Notes: generated by a model from the sequence alone, not told the origin. A stretch of 64,000 nt of DNA from Veillonella ratti (GCF_003992115.1 NZ_RQUX01000003.1:62001-126000); one strand, 5' to 3'; numbered from the stretch's first letter, positions 8,462 to 18,327 are shown. Numbers and translations: made by a program.

Positions 8462-9088
8462 TTATTTACCTACACTTTTAACAATAATTTCTAATTCACC
8501 TTTATAAACATCAATTTTACCATTAAGGATTATAGGTGTTCCGTTTGTATAAGCTTCATCTAGCTTTGTTGCGGAGTCGGGATTGCTTCCGGTATCAAAT
8601 AAAACAGCTTTCATAGTTACAGAACGTTTATTAGGATCCGCAATTGTCATAAATTTGTTTATTTTACCATTTTTTTCACTGTCATACTTTTTTATTACAA
8701 TAGCAGATACCGTAGTTTTAGTTCCCTTCCATGATTGATCAATTGAACTGATATCTCTTGCATTATCATTGTTAGATGACATGTTATTTGGTGTTACATT
8801 AGTTACCGAATTAGAATTACTATTGTTAGAAGGTAAATTATTAGTGCTACTGCTACTAGCAGTATTCTGAGTTGAAGTATTAAAACTAGTGCTTGAATTA
8901 TTATTTTTATTTTCATTACTAGAATTTAAAGAGCCATTGCTGTTATTTGTATTTGTAACACTGGTTGTAGTTCCAACATCAGCATTATCAGCAGTTTTTG
9001 GTGTATAAAAATAAAAATATCCCGCAAGAACACAAATAATAATTACCGCTGCTGCAATTAAAGATTTTGTTAAAGATTCACGCTCCAC
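8462..9088 (-). CDS. Membrane-anchored protein with Asn/Ser-rich linker and OB-fold-like domain
   Basis: I do not recognise a named family. The 208 residues have a basic N-terminus and one transmembrane segment (about 10-28), a low-complexity linker of Asn, Ser and Thr (about 38-110), and a C-terminal domain (about 118-207). That domain alternates short beta strands and ends NGKIDVYKGELEIIVKS, which resembles the OB-fold found beside nucleases; this is inference. The topology suggests an extracytoplasmic domain. The start is GTG with GGAGG nine bases upstream. Only two bases separate it from the small ORF, so the module is probably one operon. The base composition is strongly AT-rich. Confidence 0.7.
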   Translation of the reverse strand: MERESLTKSLIAAAVIIICVLAGYFYFYTPKTADNADVGTTTSVTNTNNSNGSLNSSNENKNNNSSTSFNTSTQNTASSSSTNNLPSNNSNSNSVTNVTPNNMSSNNDNARDISSIDQSWKGTKTTVSAIVIKKYDSEKNGKINKFMTIADPNKRSVTMKAVLFDTGSNPDSATKLDEAYTNGTPIILNGKIDVYKGELEIIVKSVGK

Positions 9089-9387
9089 AGCTTACATCCT
9101 CCCTTAAATACCCCTAACCGTAAAAGTTATAGACTAATGCTTTAGTTCATCTTTACCCCAAACAATCGCTAGACCCTATAGCGCTTTTTCTTGAAACTAA
9201 ACATTAGTACTCATATTATATTAGATTAATTATATCATTGATTTATTATGAATAATAGATTTTTGTTCAATAATAATAGACATTTTAATAAAAAAAGATG
9301 GCAACCAAGATTTAACTTAGTCACCATCTTTAAAATTTACTCTATTTGCTATTGCATATTAAGTATTTATTAGGTTAGGTAGATTTA
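9089..9387. other. AT-rich intergenic region between the module and groEL
   Basis: No ORF is supported in these 299 bases. They contain the groEL terminator (9292-9333) and two TATAAT matches on the minus strand (9234-9229 and 9220-9215). Either could be the -10 of the OB-fold gene, but neither has a convincing -35. A short CGCTA/TAGCG hairpin followed by five T reads on the plus strand near 9168-9188; nothing on that strand needs terminating. Confidence 0.4.
9292..9333 (-). terminator. groESL terminator
   Basis: The minus strand reads AAAGATGGTGAC, a 14-base loop, then GGTTGCCATCTT and seven T. It lies 55 bases after the groEL stop. Confidence 0.85.
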
Positions 9388-11067
<1,680 letters not shown>

Positions 11068-11095
11068 TTAGAAAATCGTTGTTATTGTAGATATA

Positions 11096-11383
11096 TTATT
11101 TTTCTAAAATAGCTAAAATATCGCGTTCGCTAATTACGAGATGGTCAACACCATCAATTTTTACTTCTGTACCTGCATATTTGGAGAACATTACTTTATC
11201 ACCAACTGCTACTTCAGGAGCAACACGCTGTCCGTTGTCATATACTTTGCCGGCACCTACAGCAATTACTTCACCTTCGGAAGGTTTTTCCTTAGCTGTA
11301 TCCGGTAAAAAGATACCACTTTTTGTTTTTTCTTCTTTTTCAAGGACACGAATTATAACACGGTCGCCTAAAGGTTTCATCAT
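11096..11383 (-). CDS. groES: GroES co-chaperonin (Hsp10)
   Basis: GroES is the heptameric lid of GroEL. The 95 residues are full length: [14 protein letters not shown] at the start, the mobile loop [19 protein letters not shown] near residues 20-38, and a C-terminal [15 protein letters not shown] lies nine bases before the chosen ATG; the following Met is also possible. It is the first gene of groES-groEL. Confidence 0.99.
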   Translation of the reverse strand: MMKPLGDRVIIRVLEKEEKTKSGIFLPDTAKEKPSEGEVIAVGAGKVYDNGQRVAPEVAVGDKVMFSKYAGTEVKIDGVDHLVISERDILAILEK

Positions 11384-11441
11384 TGTTAATCTCTCCTTTG
11401 TACTAATAGGTTTAAATTAGTAGTTTTGATTATTTATTTTA

Positions 11442-11468
11442 TTAGCACTCACTAACATCGAGTGCTAA
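11442..11468 (-). promoter_or_regulatory. CIRCE operator for HrcA
   Basis: A perfect CIRCE: TTAGCACTC (11442-11450), nine-base spacer, GAGTGCTAA (11460-11468). It lies just downstream of the -10 element, where bound HrcA would block transcription of groES-groEL until heat shock. hrcA itself is not in the window. Confidence 0.97.
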
Positions 11469-11479
11469 CTACAATTATT

Positions 11480-11507
11480 ATTATAGCCGAATTGAAAATA
11501 ATTGCAA
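11480..11507 (-). promoter_or_regulatory. groES promoter
   Basis: On the minus strand, TTGCAA (11507-11502), a 16-base spacer and TATAAT (11485-11480) precede the CIRCE element by 11 bases. Transcription would begin inside or at the edge of the operator. Confidence 0.8.
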
Positions 11508-11580
11508 GTATTATTTTTGATTTTTTGACTTTTTACTAAAATTTTATCTTTTTAGCATGATTAATTTATAAGGGATAATA

Positions 11581-11610
11581 AAAAACGTCGTGACTATACA
11601 CGACGTTTTT
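11581..11610 (-). terminator. Terminator overlapping the end of the ANTAR regulator gene
   Basis: AAAAACGTCGTG (11610-11599, minus), a six-base loop and CACGACGTTTTT form a 12-bp hairpin ending in T. The 5' arm is made of the gene's last codons (KKRRV) and the loop contains its stop codon. It probably ends the whole thiL-to-regulator operon. Confidence 0.8.
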
Positions 11611-12169
11611 TAGCTGCTGTAATAATCTTTTCACAGGTTGCACTGATTGTTATTCGTTTATCCATGCTATAAGCTCGTAAACGCTCATAAGCGGCTTCCT
11701 CCGTTATTTTGTATAAATCTTGTAAGATGCCGGTGGCACGAGCTATCAATTTACGTTCTTCTAAACTTTGTTCAAGTCCTTCAATATCCGACTTCAACTG
11801 CATGTCTTCCTGAAAACGGTGAAATGCCATTTCTAAAGTAGGTCCCAGTTGATCTTCCCGAACCGGTTTAATTAAATAGCCATAAACACCGGATTCCCCC
11901 GCTTTTTTTACAAGATCCTGTTGGCTGTAGGCCGTCAAAAGAACTACGGGCCCCCAATTATGATGGCGAATTTGCCGGGCTGCTTCAATGCCATCCAGCT
12001 CCGGCATTTTCACATCCATCAAAATTACATCAGGCTGCAATGTTTTAGCCTTTGCTAAGGCCTCCACACCGTTTTTACCTTCCCCCACTACTTCGTAACC
12101 GGCCGCTTCCAACTGGTCACGTAAATCCATGCGAATTAAAGATTCATCGTCTACAATTAAAACCTTCAT
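11594..12169 (-). CDS. ANTAR-domain response regulator (antiterminator)
   Basis: The protein has an N-terminal receiver domain (about 1-120: acidic pair DD near residue 8, phospho-acceptor in VILMDVKMPE near 54, LLTAYS and IKPV) and a C-terminal ANTAR domain (about 130-190: LEERKLIARATGILQ and AYERLR). ANTAR proteins of the EutV/NasT/AmiR type bind paired RNA hairpins and prevent termination when phosphorylated. The longest ORF starts 63 bases earlier with TTG, but GAGAGG seven bases before the internal ATG, where receiver homology begins, decides the start. The histidine kinase upstream is its likely partner. Its RNA targets are not known. Confidence 0.9.
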   Translation of the reverse strand: MKVLIVDDESLIRMDLRDQLEAAGYEVVGEGKNGVEALAKAKTLQPDVILMDVKMPELDGIEAARQIRHHNWGPVVLLTAYSQQDLVKKAGESGVYGYLIKPVREDQLGPTLEMAFHRFQEDMQLKSDIEGLEQSLEERKLIARATGILQDLYKITEEAAYERLRAYSMDKRITISATCEKIITAAKKRRV

Positions 12170-12215
12170 ACGCGTGCCTCTCTTCTTAATCTCAAACTCT
12201 TTTTCTATATAGTTA

Positions 12216-12264
12216 GCTATTGTAAGCGTCAATATCTGTTATAAACAGAGATGCTACTGTAAGC
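12216..12264 (-). repeat. Two near-identical hairpin-forming 12-mers before the ANTAR gene
   Basis: GCTTACAGTAGC (12264-12253) and GCTTACAATAGC (12227-12216) on the minus strand differ at one base and start 37 bases apart, within the gap between the kinase stop and the regulator start. Each can fold GCT/AGC around a six-base loop; the first extends to ATGCT/AGCAT. Paired hexaloop hairpins are the usual ANTAR target, but these loops lack the canonical A at position 1 and G at position 4. Confidence 0.35.
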
Positions 12265-12272
12265 ATAATTAC

Positions 12273-13766
12273 TCATTCCGGAAATGTTATGGTCACAATC
12301 GTTCCTTGATGGGGTGCACTCTTTCGAGCCGCGTCAGCTTGCATCTCATCCCGGTGTGCTCGATCTTCAATGGTCATGGTACCACACAATTCGTTAGTAA
12401 CTAAATTTTGAATAATCTGTAAGCCTAATCGTCTAGAAGCTTTTATATCAAAATCATCCGGTAAACCACAGCCATTATCCGTCACGGTAAGTGTAATAAG
12501 GCCCTTAGCCAGTTGTCCCGCCACAACCATAAATCCGGACCTAATAGTATCTTCTGTTTTTAAACAACCGAAACCATGTTCAAAGCAATTAGATATTAAC
12601 TCGTTTAGAATTAAGGACACATAACCGGCTCGCTGTGATGATAGTAATATGCTGTCGCCTATATATTCGCATTGTACATTGTCTTCATTCCGCAAAAAAG
12701 ATCGTTTCAACAAGCGAATCAATTCCTCCGCAATGGTACGAAGCTCAATATAATCCTCTTCATAATGAGATATAACTTCGTGCACAAGAGCCATACTTTC
12801 AATACGGCTGACGCCTTCTTGAAGTGCTTTTTTAACCTGGTCCGAGTCGGAACGGCGAGCTTCCATGCGTAGTAAACCGGCTACGGTTTGCAGATTATTT
12901 TTGACGCGATGGTGAATCTCTTTAATAACGGAGTTTTTTACCATTAACTCCTGTTCCTTGCGACGCAATGCTGTTTTATCTTTTAAAAACAAAAAGCTCC
13001 GTTTTGCACGGGTGCCGGCGTTAATCGGTAAGATTGTCTGCTCTACAATAATATCGCCGTAAATTTCTTCCGCCACAGCCCCCCGATGATCGCGGATTGC
13101 CTGTTTAACCCAACTCATCTTCAAGGAGCCGCCGTAAATTGATGTACCTACCAGCCGTCTGTCAAAACCCAATAAGTCTACCAAATGAGACGCCGCTTCA
13201 TTGGCATAAAGAATGATGCCTGCTTCGTCAAAAATAATAATACCGTCTTGATAGGACAATGGCATATACAGTTCAGCTTGATTTTGCTGTGGCACAATCA
13301 TTGCCATGTAGGTCGTCTCTGCCAATACATCAGAAGCCGCCATAAGTGGCTCTTCCGTATGGGGCTCTAAGCCGTTATGAAGCATAGCAATACCACCGAT
13401 GCATTTACCGCCGTTATCCACAATGGGAAAGGCCAATAAGCGTGCCAATTGCCCGTGTTTTCGCTCCATAAAGCCTTTGACTGAACGCCCCGTATGCAAT
13501 AAATCCTGCCAAAGACCTACTTCATAAGGCTTCAATAAACGGATATCCGGCATAATCTCAGCCTGCGGCCAGTCTTTGATATGGCCAAAAACAAGAATCT
13601 GCTCGTCCTTAGCCATAGTAAATACACAAACGTCCTGTTGCGGTAGTGATGCGGCAAATGGCAGTAAGCGAACTACATTACGCATTAAACGCTGCTGTGG
13701 TTCGGATAAATCCGTATGCAGTTTTAATGTATCCCGCACTTCACTGTCCTGTAATTTCATAACCAT
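12273..13766 (-). CDS. Sensor histidine kinase, HisKA_2 family
   Basis: This cytoplasmic kinase of 497 residues has no membrane segment. The N-terminal part (about 1-150) resembles the GAF-like sensor of PdtaS/EutW kinases, followed by a PAS domain (about 165-275). The HisKA_2 dimerisation helix contains the phospho-histidine in IHHRVKNNLQ near residue 285-290. The ATPase domain shows NELISNCFEHGF, DNGCGLP and RLGLQI. A short insert (about 468-485) precedes the final strand. These kinases normally phosphorylate ANTAR regulators, and one follows. AGGAG lies eight bases before the start, 21 bases after tsaD. Confidence 0.9.
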   Translation of the reverse strand: MVMKLQDSEVRDTLKLHTDLSEPQQRLMRNVVRLLPFAASLPQQDVCVFTMAKDEQILVFGHIKDWPQAEIMPDIRLLKPYEVGLWQDLLHTGRSVKGFMERKHGQLARLLAFPIVDNGGKCIGGIAMLHNGLEPHTEEPLMAASDVLAETTYMAMIVPQQNQAELYMPLSYQDGIIIFDEAGIILYANEAASHLVDLLGFDRRLVGTSIYGGSLKMSWVKQAIRDHRGAVAEEIYGDIIVEQTILPINAGTRAKRSFLFLKDKTALRRKEQELMVKNSVIKEIHHRVKNNLQTVAGLLRMEARRSDSDQVKKALQEGVSRIESMALVHEVISHYEEDYIELRTIAEELIRLLKRSFLRNEDNVQCEYIGDSILLSSQRAGYVSLILNELISNCFEHGFGCLKTEDTIRSGFMVVAGQLAKGLITLTVTDNGCGLPDDFDIKASRRLGLQIIQNLVTNELCGTMTIEDRAHRDEMQADAARKSAPHQGTIVTITFPE

Positions 13767-13787
13767 AAATACCGCTCCTTAATTTAA

Positions 13788-14828
13788 TTATATCGGCATA
13801 GATTTCAATGGTGGTGTTTGTCCCAATGGAATCGATGGTTTCACATTCAAATGCAAGTCGGCAAATTTGCCGGCTAATGACATGTAGTAAGCGCGACAGC
13901 CAATCATAGCCGCATTGTCGGTAGCCAAAATGGAGCTTGGCCGATAGAAGGTTAACCCGTCTTTTTCACAAGCTGCGGCTAAAGCATCTTGTAAATGCCG
14001 GTTAGCAGAAACGCCACCGGCCAAGGTTACTTTAGTTTGCCCCGTAGCATGAGCCGCTTCGATTGTCTTTTCAACCAATACATCAATGATAGCTTGCTGA
14101 AATGAAGCGGCCACATCGGCTTCATTAATGACTTCACCTTTCTGTTTAGCACTGTTAAGATAATTTAGAACAGCCGATTTCAAACCACTGAAACTGAATT
14201 CAAAATTACCTTTTTCCTGCAAAGCTTTAGGAAACTCGATAGCTGTCGGATTCCCATCGGCCCCTACCCGTTCTATCTGAGGACCGCCCGGATACGGATA
14301 GCCCATGACGCGAGCAATTTTATCGAAGGCTTCACCCGCTGCATCATCACGTGTTTGACCGAGTACTTCAAATGTTTCATAGTCTTTAACTACCACAAGC
14401 ATAGTATGACCACCGGATACGACAAGACTCAAAAAGGGTGGTTCTAAATCGGGATGAGCCAAGAAATTGGCAAAAATATGGCCTTCCATATGGTGCACAC
14501 CGATTAACGGAATATCCGTAGCAAAGGACAAGCCTTTAGCAGCTGCCACACCAACTAATAAAGATCCTACCAAACCGGGTCCATAAGTAACACCGATATG
14601 ATTAATATCTGCTAAAGTTACGCCCGCATCAGCCAAAGCCTGATTAACTACGGGAATTACCTGCTCTATATGATGGCGGGATGCAATTTCAGGTACCACG
14701 CCGCCAAATTTTTGATGAATCGGCACCTGACTGGATATAACATTGGATAATACTTGGCGGCCGTTTACCAGCACAGCCGCTGATGTTTCATCACAACTGC
14801 TTTCGATGGCTAGGGTATATACTTTCAC
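13788..14828 (-). CDS. tsaD: TsaD, tRNA t6A37 threonylcarbamoyltransferase
   Basis: TsaD transfers the threonylcarbamoyl group from threonylcarbamoyl-AMP to A37 of ANN-decoding tRNAs, working with TsaB and TsaE. The 346 residues have ESSCDETSAAV at the N-terminus, metal ligands in HHMEGH (H113, H117), SGGHTML, and the late ATDNAAMIG motif. The start is GTG, overlapping the rimI stop (GTGTGA), with AGGAGG five bases away. Confidence 0.97.
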   Translation of the reverse strand: MKVYTLAIESSCDETSAAVLVNGRQVLSNVISSQVPIHQKFGGVVPEIASRHHIEQVIPVVNQALADAGVTLADINHIGVTYGPGLVGSLLVGVAAAKGLSFATDIPLIGVHHMEGHIFANFLAHPDLEPPFLSLVVSGGHTMLVVVKDYETFEVLGQTRDDAAGEAFDKIARVMGYPYPGGPQIERVGADGNPTAIEFPKALQEKGNFEFSFSGLKSAVLNYLNSAKQKGEVINEADVAASFQQAIIDVLVEKTIEAAHATGQTKVTLAGGVSANRHLQDALAAACEKDGLTFYRPSSILATDNAAMIGCRAYYMSLAGKFADLHLNVKPSIPLGQTPPLKSMPI

Positions 14829-15283
14829 ACCGTGGCCTCCTCTTCTTTGATTAATGACATAATGTACGCATCTTCCACGGGGTCTGTGTAATAGCCCTTG
14901 CGTAGGCCTTTTACGGTAAAACCTAAACGTCGATACATGGTAAGAGCCGCCACATTGGATATACGTACTTCTAAAAATATTTCGTTCATACCTTTTTTGA
15001 ACAATTCTCTGATTAATTTACGAGTCATCATGGCCCCGTAACCGTCACGACGGTATTCGGGTGCGATAGCGATATTCGTAATCTGCCCTTCATCGAGTAC
15101 CAACCAAGCACCGGCATAACCGATAACTTTATCGTCTACTTCGATAACCATGTACATACGCTGGTCCGTTTCTGCCAACTCCGTTTCAATAGCTTCCATG
15201 GACCAAGGAACTGAAAAACAGGCTTTTTCAATTTCAAAAATAGCTTCCGCATCATGAGCTTCAGCTCGACGCAAATTAATCAT
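14825..15283 (-). CDS. rimI: RimI, N-acetyltransferase of ribosomal protein S18
   Basis: RimI acetylates the N-terminal alanine of S18; it is a single GNAT domain. The acetyl-CoA loop reads PEYRRDGYGAMM, and the C-terminal LEVRISNVAALTMYRRLGF block is typical. The longest ORF starts 15 bases earlier, but the ATG of MINLRR overlaps the tsaB stop (ATGATTAA) and has GAGG upstream, giving about 152 residues, the usual length. Its position between tsaB and tsaD is common in Firmicutes. Confidence 0.92.
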   Translation of the reverse strand: MINLRRAEAHDAEAIFEIEKACFSVPWSMEAIETELAETDQRMYMVIEVDDKVIGYAGAWLVLDEGQITNIAIAPEYRRDGYGAMMTRKLIRELFKKGMNEIFLEVRISNVAALTMYRRLGFTVKGLRKGYYTDPVEDAYIMSLIKEEEATV

Positions 15284-16061
15284 GATTTTTAACCTCATCG
15301 GCTAACGCCGTGGCCGCTTCAGTAACAACAACCGTTGGATTCGGCACCTTGCCGGCGGCAACCAACTCAGGATGTTTTGCATCCCAAACAACTTCGGCTT
15401 CGGAGCGACGAATATAATACGGCACGACATGAGCCGCTTCATTCGGCGCCTCGGCTAAGAAACGCGGCATGGCAGCGAGCAACACACCTGACGCCTTAGG
15501 AATCCGTAACGCCGGCGAAGCCAGTTGCAAATTAGGTCCGTAATCAGCCAGGGTATGTCCGAATTTAATGATACCGTCACCGGCTAAAATAACCGGCTCA
15601 TCAAGCGCCGCTAAGGCCTTAAGCGCTTCATCGCGTGTTTTCACTGTAGGTGCTTGTTCGCATACTAACTTTCCGTTTATCCAACGATAACGACCTTCGT
15701 AAACATTCTTCTTTTGCGCATCTACCATAATGGCCAAGACACCGCTGAATTGCCAAAAATTATGAGCAATCCCATCCATAGTCATAACGCCCAACAACGG
15801 AATATTAAGAGCATAGGCTAACGCCTTAGCCGTACCCATACCGATACGAAGGCCCGTAAAGGATCCGGGGCCTATACTTACAGCTAAACCGGTGAGGGCT
15901 GTTTTGGCTACGCCGCTTTGTTTCAGTAATAATTCTATATGAGGCACCAACTGTTCCGAGTGCGTGAGACCCGCTTGGACCGTCAATTCACCAATTAAGC
16001 GTTGGTCATCCATGACAGCCACGCTCGACACGGCGCTACTCGTTTCAATTCCTAAATACAT
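15276..16061 (-). CDS. tsaB: TsaB, t6A biosynthesis partner protein
   Basis: TsaB is the inactive TsaD paralogue that scaffolds the TsaBDE complex. It has the ASKHA start YLGIETSSAVSSVAV and SIGPGSFTGLRIGMGTAKAL. It lacks the HxxxH metal site of TsaD. The longest ORF starts with TTG at 16073; the ATG at 16061 has GGAGG five bases upstream and begins directly at the conserved fold. It overlaps tsaE by 17 bases. Confidence 0.95.
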   Translation of the reverse strand: MYLGIETSSAVSSVAVMDDQRLIGELTVQAGLTHSEQLVPHIELLLKQSGVAKTALTGLAVSIGPGSFTGLRIGMGTAKALAYALNIPLLGVMTMDGIAHNFWQFSGVLAIMVDAQKKNVYEGRYRWINGKLVCEQAPTVKTRDEALKALAALDEPVILAGDGIIKFGHTLADYGPNLQLASPALRIPKASGVLLAAMPRFLAEAPNEAAHVVPYYIRRSEAEVVWDAKHPELVAAGKVPNPTVVVTEAATALADEVKNHD

Positions 16062-16566
16062 AGGTTCCTCCAATCTCTAAAAGTTCATCCTCTGAAAGTT
16101 CGGCCGTCCGCCATGAACTTAAACGGCTGCCGTCGGCTTCAGCAGTTAAACTGATTTCTAATACTTCTAACGGTAAGGCATCGGGAAACTTATCGGCCCA
16201 TTCAACGATACTCAAGGTATCCTCCGTAAATTCCCCAAAGCCGATATTTTCCAGCTCCGATTCGTCATCGAGGCGATACACATCAAAATGATACAGGGTG
16301 CCATTCGCCGTTTCATAGGTGTTCATTAAAGCAAAGGTAGGACTCGTCACTTCTTCCGTAACGCCAAAGCCTTCTGCAACACCTTGTGAAAAATGGGTTT
16401 TCCCCGTTCCCAAATCGCCGATTAGCGCCACACATAACGGTCTATCCTGCTGTGCCATAGTGGCCATAAAGCGCCCTAATTGACGTCCTAAGGCTATCGT
16501 ATCATCTACGGTAAGGGTTTTACATGCCATTACCGCTATTTTATTCTGAGAAGCAATATTTGTCAT
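16045..16566 (-). CDS. tsaE: TsaE, P-loop ATPase for t6A synthesis
   Basis: TsaE binds the TsaBD dimer and hydrolyses ATP once per t6A cycle. Walker A is GDLGTGKTHFSQG, followed by VTSPTF, the HFDVYRL motif and IVEWADKF. Candidate starts lie at 16575, 16572 and 16566; the last has AAGGAG at eight bases, where the AAGGAG itself is part of the thiL 3' end. It is about 20 residues longer at the C-terminus than minimal TsaE. Confidence 0.93.
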   Translation of the reverse strand: MTNIASQNKIAVMACKTLTVDDTIALGRQLGRFMATMAQQDRPLCVALIGDLGTGKTHFSQGVAEGFGVTEEVTSPTFALMNTYETANGTLYHFDVYRLDDESELENIGFGEFTEDTLSIVEWADKFPDALPLEVLEISLTAEADGSRLSSWRTAELSEDELLEIGGTYVFRN

Positions 16567-16571
16567 TGCCA

Positions 16572-17552
16572 TCACTCCTTTTTAAAATGGTCATACCCTT
16601 TGGCTTCTACTAATTCCTCTTTTCCGTCCACAGTAGTAAGCCATACTTCACCAATCCCTGCAACTACACGGCCAATACAGTGAATCTGAGGGTGTTTTTT
16701 TATGTTTTCAGCTAAACTACTCGGCACGGTGCCTACGAGCTGAAAATCTTCGCCCCCATATAAAGCCCAAGCTAAAGGATGAGTACCTAATGCCTTAGCC
16801 GCCTCAATTAGTTCATTGTGAAGGGGTATACGCGTTTCATCAATCAACATATTAACCTTCGACGCTTTTGCAATTTCATTCAGTTCGCTGCCAAGGCCGT
16901 CACTAATATCGTTAAGCGATGTAGCTCTATGTTCACGGAGCCAATTACCTAAAGCAACCTGTGGTTCCGGACGTTGATGAACTTTTTTTATACTCTCAAA
17001 GCCCTCAAGGTCCGCTAATAAAGCGGCCAATCCGGCTGCCGAACTACCGATTGTATTCGTAACAACGACTAAATCACCTGCTTTAGCGCCACTGCGAAGA
17101 ACCGCTTCACCGACCGGTGCTTCGCCGACTACGGTCACATTAAGTACCAAAGGACCTTTAGTAGTCACCGTATCACCGCCTACAATATTTACGCCGTATG
17201 TATGGCAAATTGCTTTAAAGCCTTCATACACCGCTTCCATATAAGCAATCTCCGTGTCGGATGGCATAGCAGCCGCAATGACGGCCTGCCTTGGCGTACC
17301 GCCCATGGCCGCAATGTCGCTAATATTAGCCGCCCCTAAACGATAACCTACATCATAAGGGGCTGTCGTTTTATCGGAAAAATGTATACCTTTTACCATC
17401 ATATCGGTCGTTATGAGTTGGTCATAATTATTCGTCGTGCGATACACCGCACAATCATCGCCGATGCCGCACACAATGGTTTCAGGATTTATTATTGTAT
17501 TGGATTTTATCGTGTCAATAAAGCCAAATTCGCCACGTTCGGATACTTTCAT
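16572..17552 (-). CDS. thiL: ThiL, thiamine-monophosphate kinase
   Basis: ThiL phosphorylates thiamine monophosphate to the cofactor thiamine pyrophosphate. The 326 residues begin EFGFIDTIK and show GDDCAVYR, TTDMMVKGIHF, NISDIAAMGG, GGDTVTT and LNDISDGLGSEL, all metal/ATP site motifs of the PurM-like fold. It is the first gene of thiL-tsaE-tsaB-rimI-tsaD-kinase-regulator. No TPP riboswitch is visible upstream, which fits a housekeeping operon. Confidence 0.96.
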   Translation of the reverse strand: MKVSERGEFGFIDTIKSNTIINPETIVCGIGDDCAVYRTTNNYDQLITTDMMVKGIHFSDKTTAPYDVGYRLGAANISDIAAMGGTPRQAVIAAAMPSDTEIAYMEAVYEGFKAICHTYGVNIVGGDTVTTKGPLVLNVTVVGEAPVGEAVLRSGAKAGDLVVVTNTIGSSAAGLAALLADLEGFESIKKVHQRPEPQVALGNWLREHRATSLNDISDGLGSELNEIAKASKVNMLIDETRIPLHNELIEAAKALGTHPLAWALYGGEDFQLVGTVPSSLAENIKKHPQIHCIGRVVAGIGEVWLTTVDGKEELVEAKGYDHFKKE

Positions 17553-17684
17553 CGTTCTCCCTCCGTAGGTAACTCATGTTCGAATCTTATTTATTATAGC
17601 ATATTTTTATACGCAGTGCGTATCATCAGTACGGTTTACTACTAACGGTGAGCGCCTTTTAGTAACAGTCAAATTGAACCCAAT

Positions 17685-17730
17685 AAAAAAGCAACGGCTG
17701 TACCGAACTATTCGATACAGCTGTTGCTTG
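17685..17730 (-). terminator. Terminator of the amidase-GerMN operon
   Basis: On the minus strand, GCAACAGCTGTATCGAA (17729-17713), a three-base loop, TTCGGTACAGCCGTTGC and six T form a long hairpin, 26 bases after the GerMN gene stop. Confidence 0.9.
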
Positions 17731-17755
17731 CATTGAGTGATTTCTGTCACCGCGT

Positions 17756-18322
17756 TTATTTTACGATTTGTTGTTCCATGCGTCCCATAGGTTCGCTCAG
17801 ATCATAACCGCCGTACAGGTTGACAGTCTTACCTTCGACCAATATCTGTACTTTTTTTACATTGTCAAAGGAGGTAGCCGTATTGATGATAGATGCCAAA
17901 CGAAGCTGGGCACTCAAACCATCTACCTGGCCGCCGTCAAGGAATTGTTTAGACAAATTAATCTTCGCCAAACCATCTTTAATGTTTACATCTTTGACTT
18001 CAACATTTTTAGGGAATACGGGATAGCTTTGACGGCTGTCTTCATCAAAGAGGAATGAAATCGCGTATTTCAACGTTTTCTTATCACTGTCTACCGTAAT
18101 TGTCTGAGGGCGTACGCCTCTACCGTCATCACGGGGTACATAAATAACCATTTGGGCCATTTTATCTGTATTAGCGTTGCTCTGAGATTTAGACGTGCTT
18201 GAGCTTGCTACAGCCTGGTTATTACCAAGTTCAGAACCGCTCGCTGTAGGACTGCACCCGGCTACAACTAACACCATAACAGCTAAGAGGGTGGTAACAA
18301 ATAATTTTGCATTACGTATCAT
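17756..18322 (-). CDS. GerMN-domain lipoprotein
   Basis: The 188-residue protein has a lipoprotein signal (hydrophobic residues 7-21, lipobox VAGC with C23), a Ser/Asn-rich tether, and a GerMN domain (about 55-185) with KTLKYAISFLF, NVEVKDVNIKDGLAKINLS and a closing VNLYGGYDLSEPMG. GerM proteins act at the cell surface near peptidoglycan; the biochemical role outside spore formers is not settled. It follows the amidase by five bases and is surely cotranscribed with it. Confidence 0.88.
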   Translation of the reverse strand: MIRNAKLFVTTLLAVMVLVVAGCSPTASGSELGNNQAVASSSTSKSQSNANTDKMAQMVIYVPRDDGRGVRPQTITVDSDKKTLKYAISFLFDEDSRQSYPVFPKNVEVKDVNIKDGLAKINLSKQFLDGGQVDGLSAQLRLASIINTATSFDNVKKVQILVEGKTVNLYGGYDLSEPMGRMEQQIVK

Positions 18323-18327
18323 ATCAC

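Noticed and set aside
6842-9088. Prophage or IS origin of the AT-rich module
   Set aside because: No integrase, transposase, terminal inverted repeats or target duplication is visible; only composition hints at transfer.
9168-9188. Plus-strand terminator hairpin CGCTA/TAGCG with five T
   Set aside because: The stem is only five base pairs and no plus-strand gene ends nearby; probably chance.
12216-12264. A canonical ANTAR P1/P2 antiterminator motif
   Set aside because: The two loops read TACAGT and TACAAT, without A at position 1 and G at position 4, and no terminator overlaps them; kept only as a tentative finding.
16572-17645. TPP riboswitch upstream of thiL
   Set aside because: The 5' region lacks the CTGAGA and ACCTGA boxes of the THI element.
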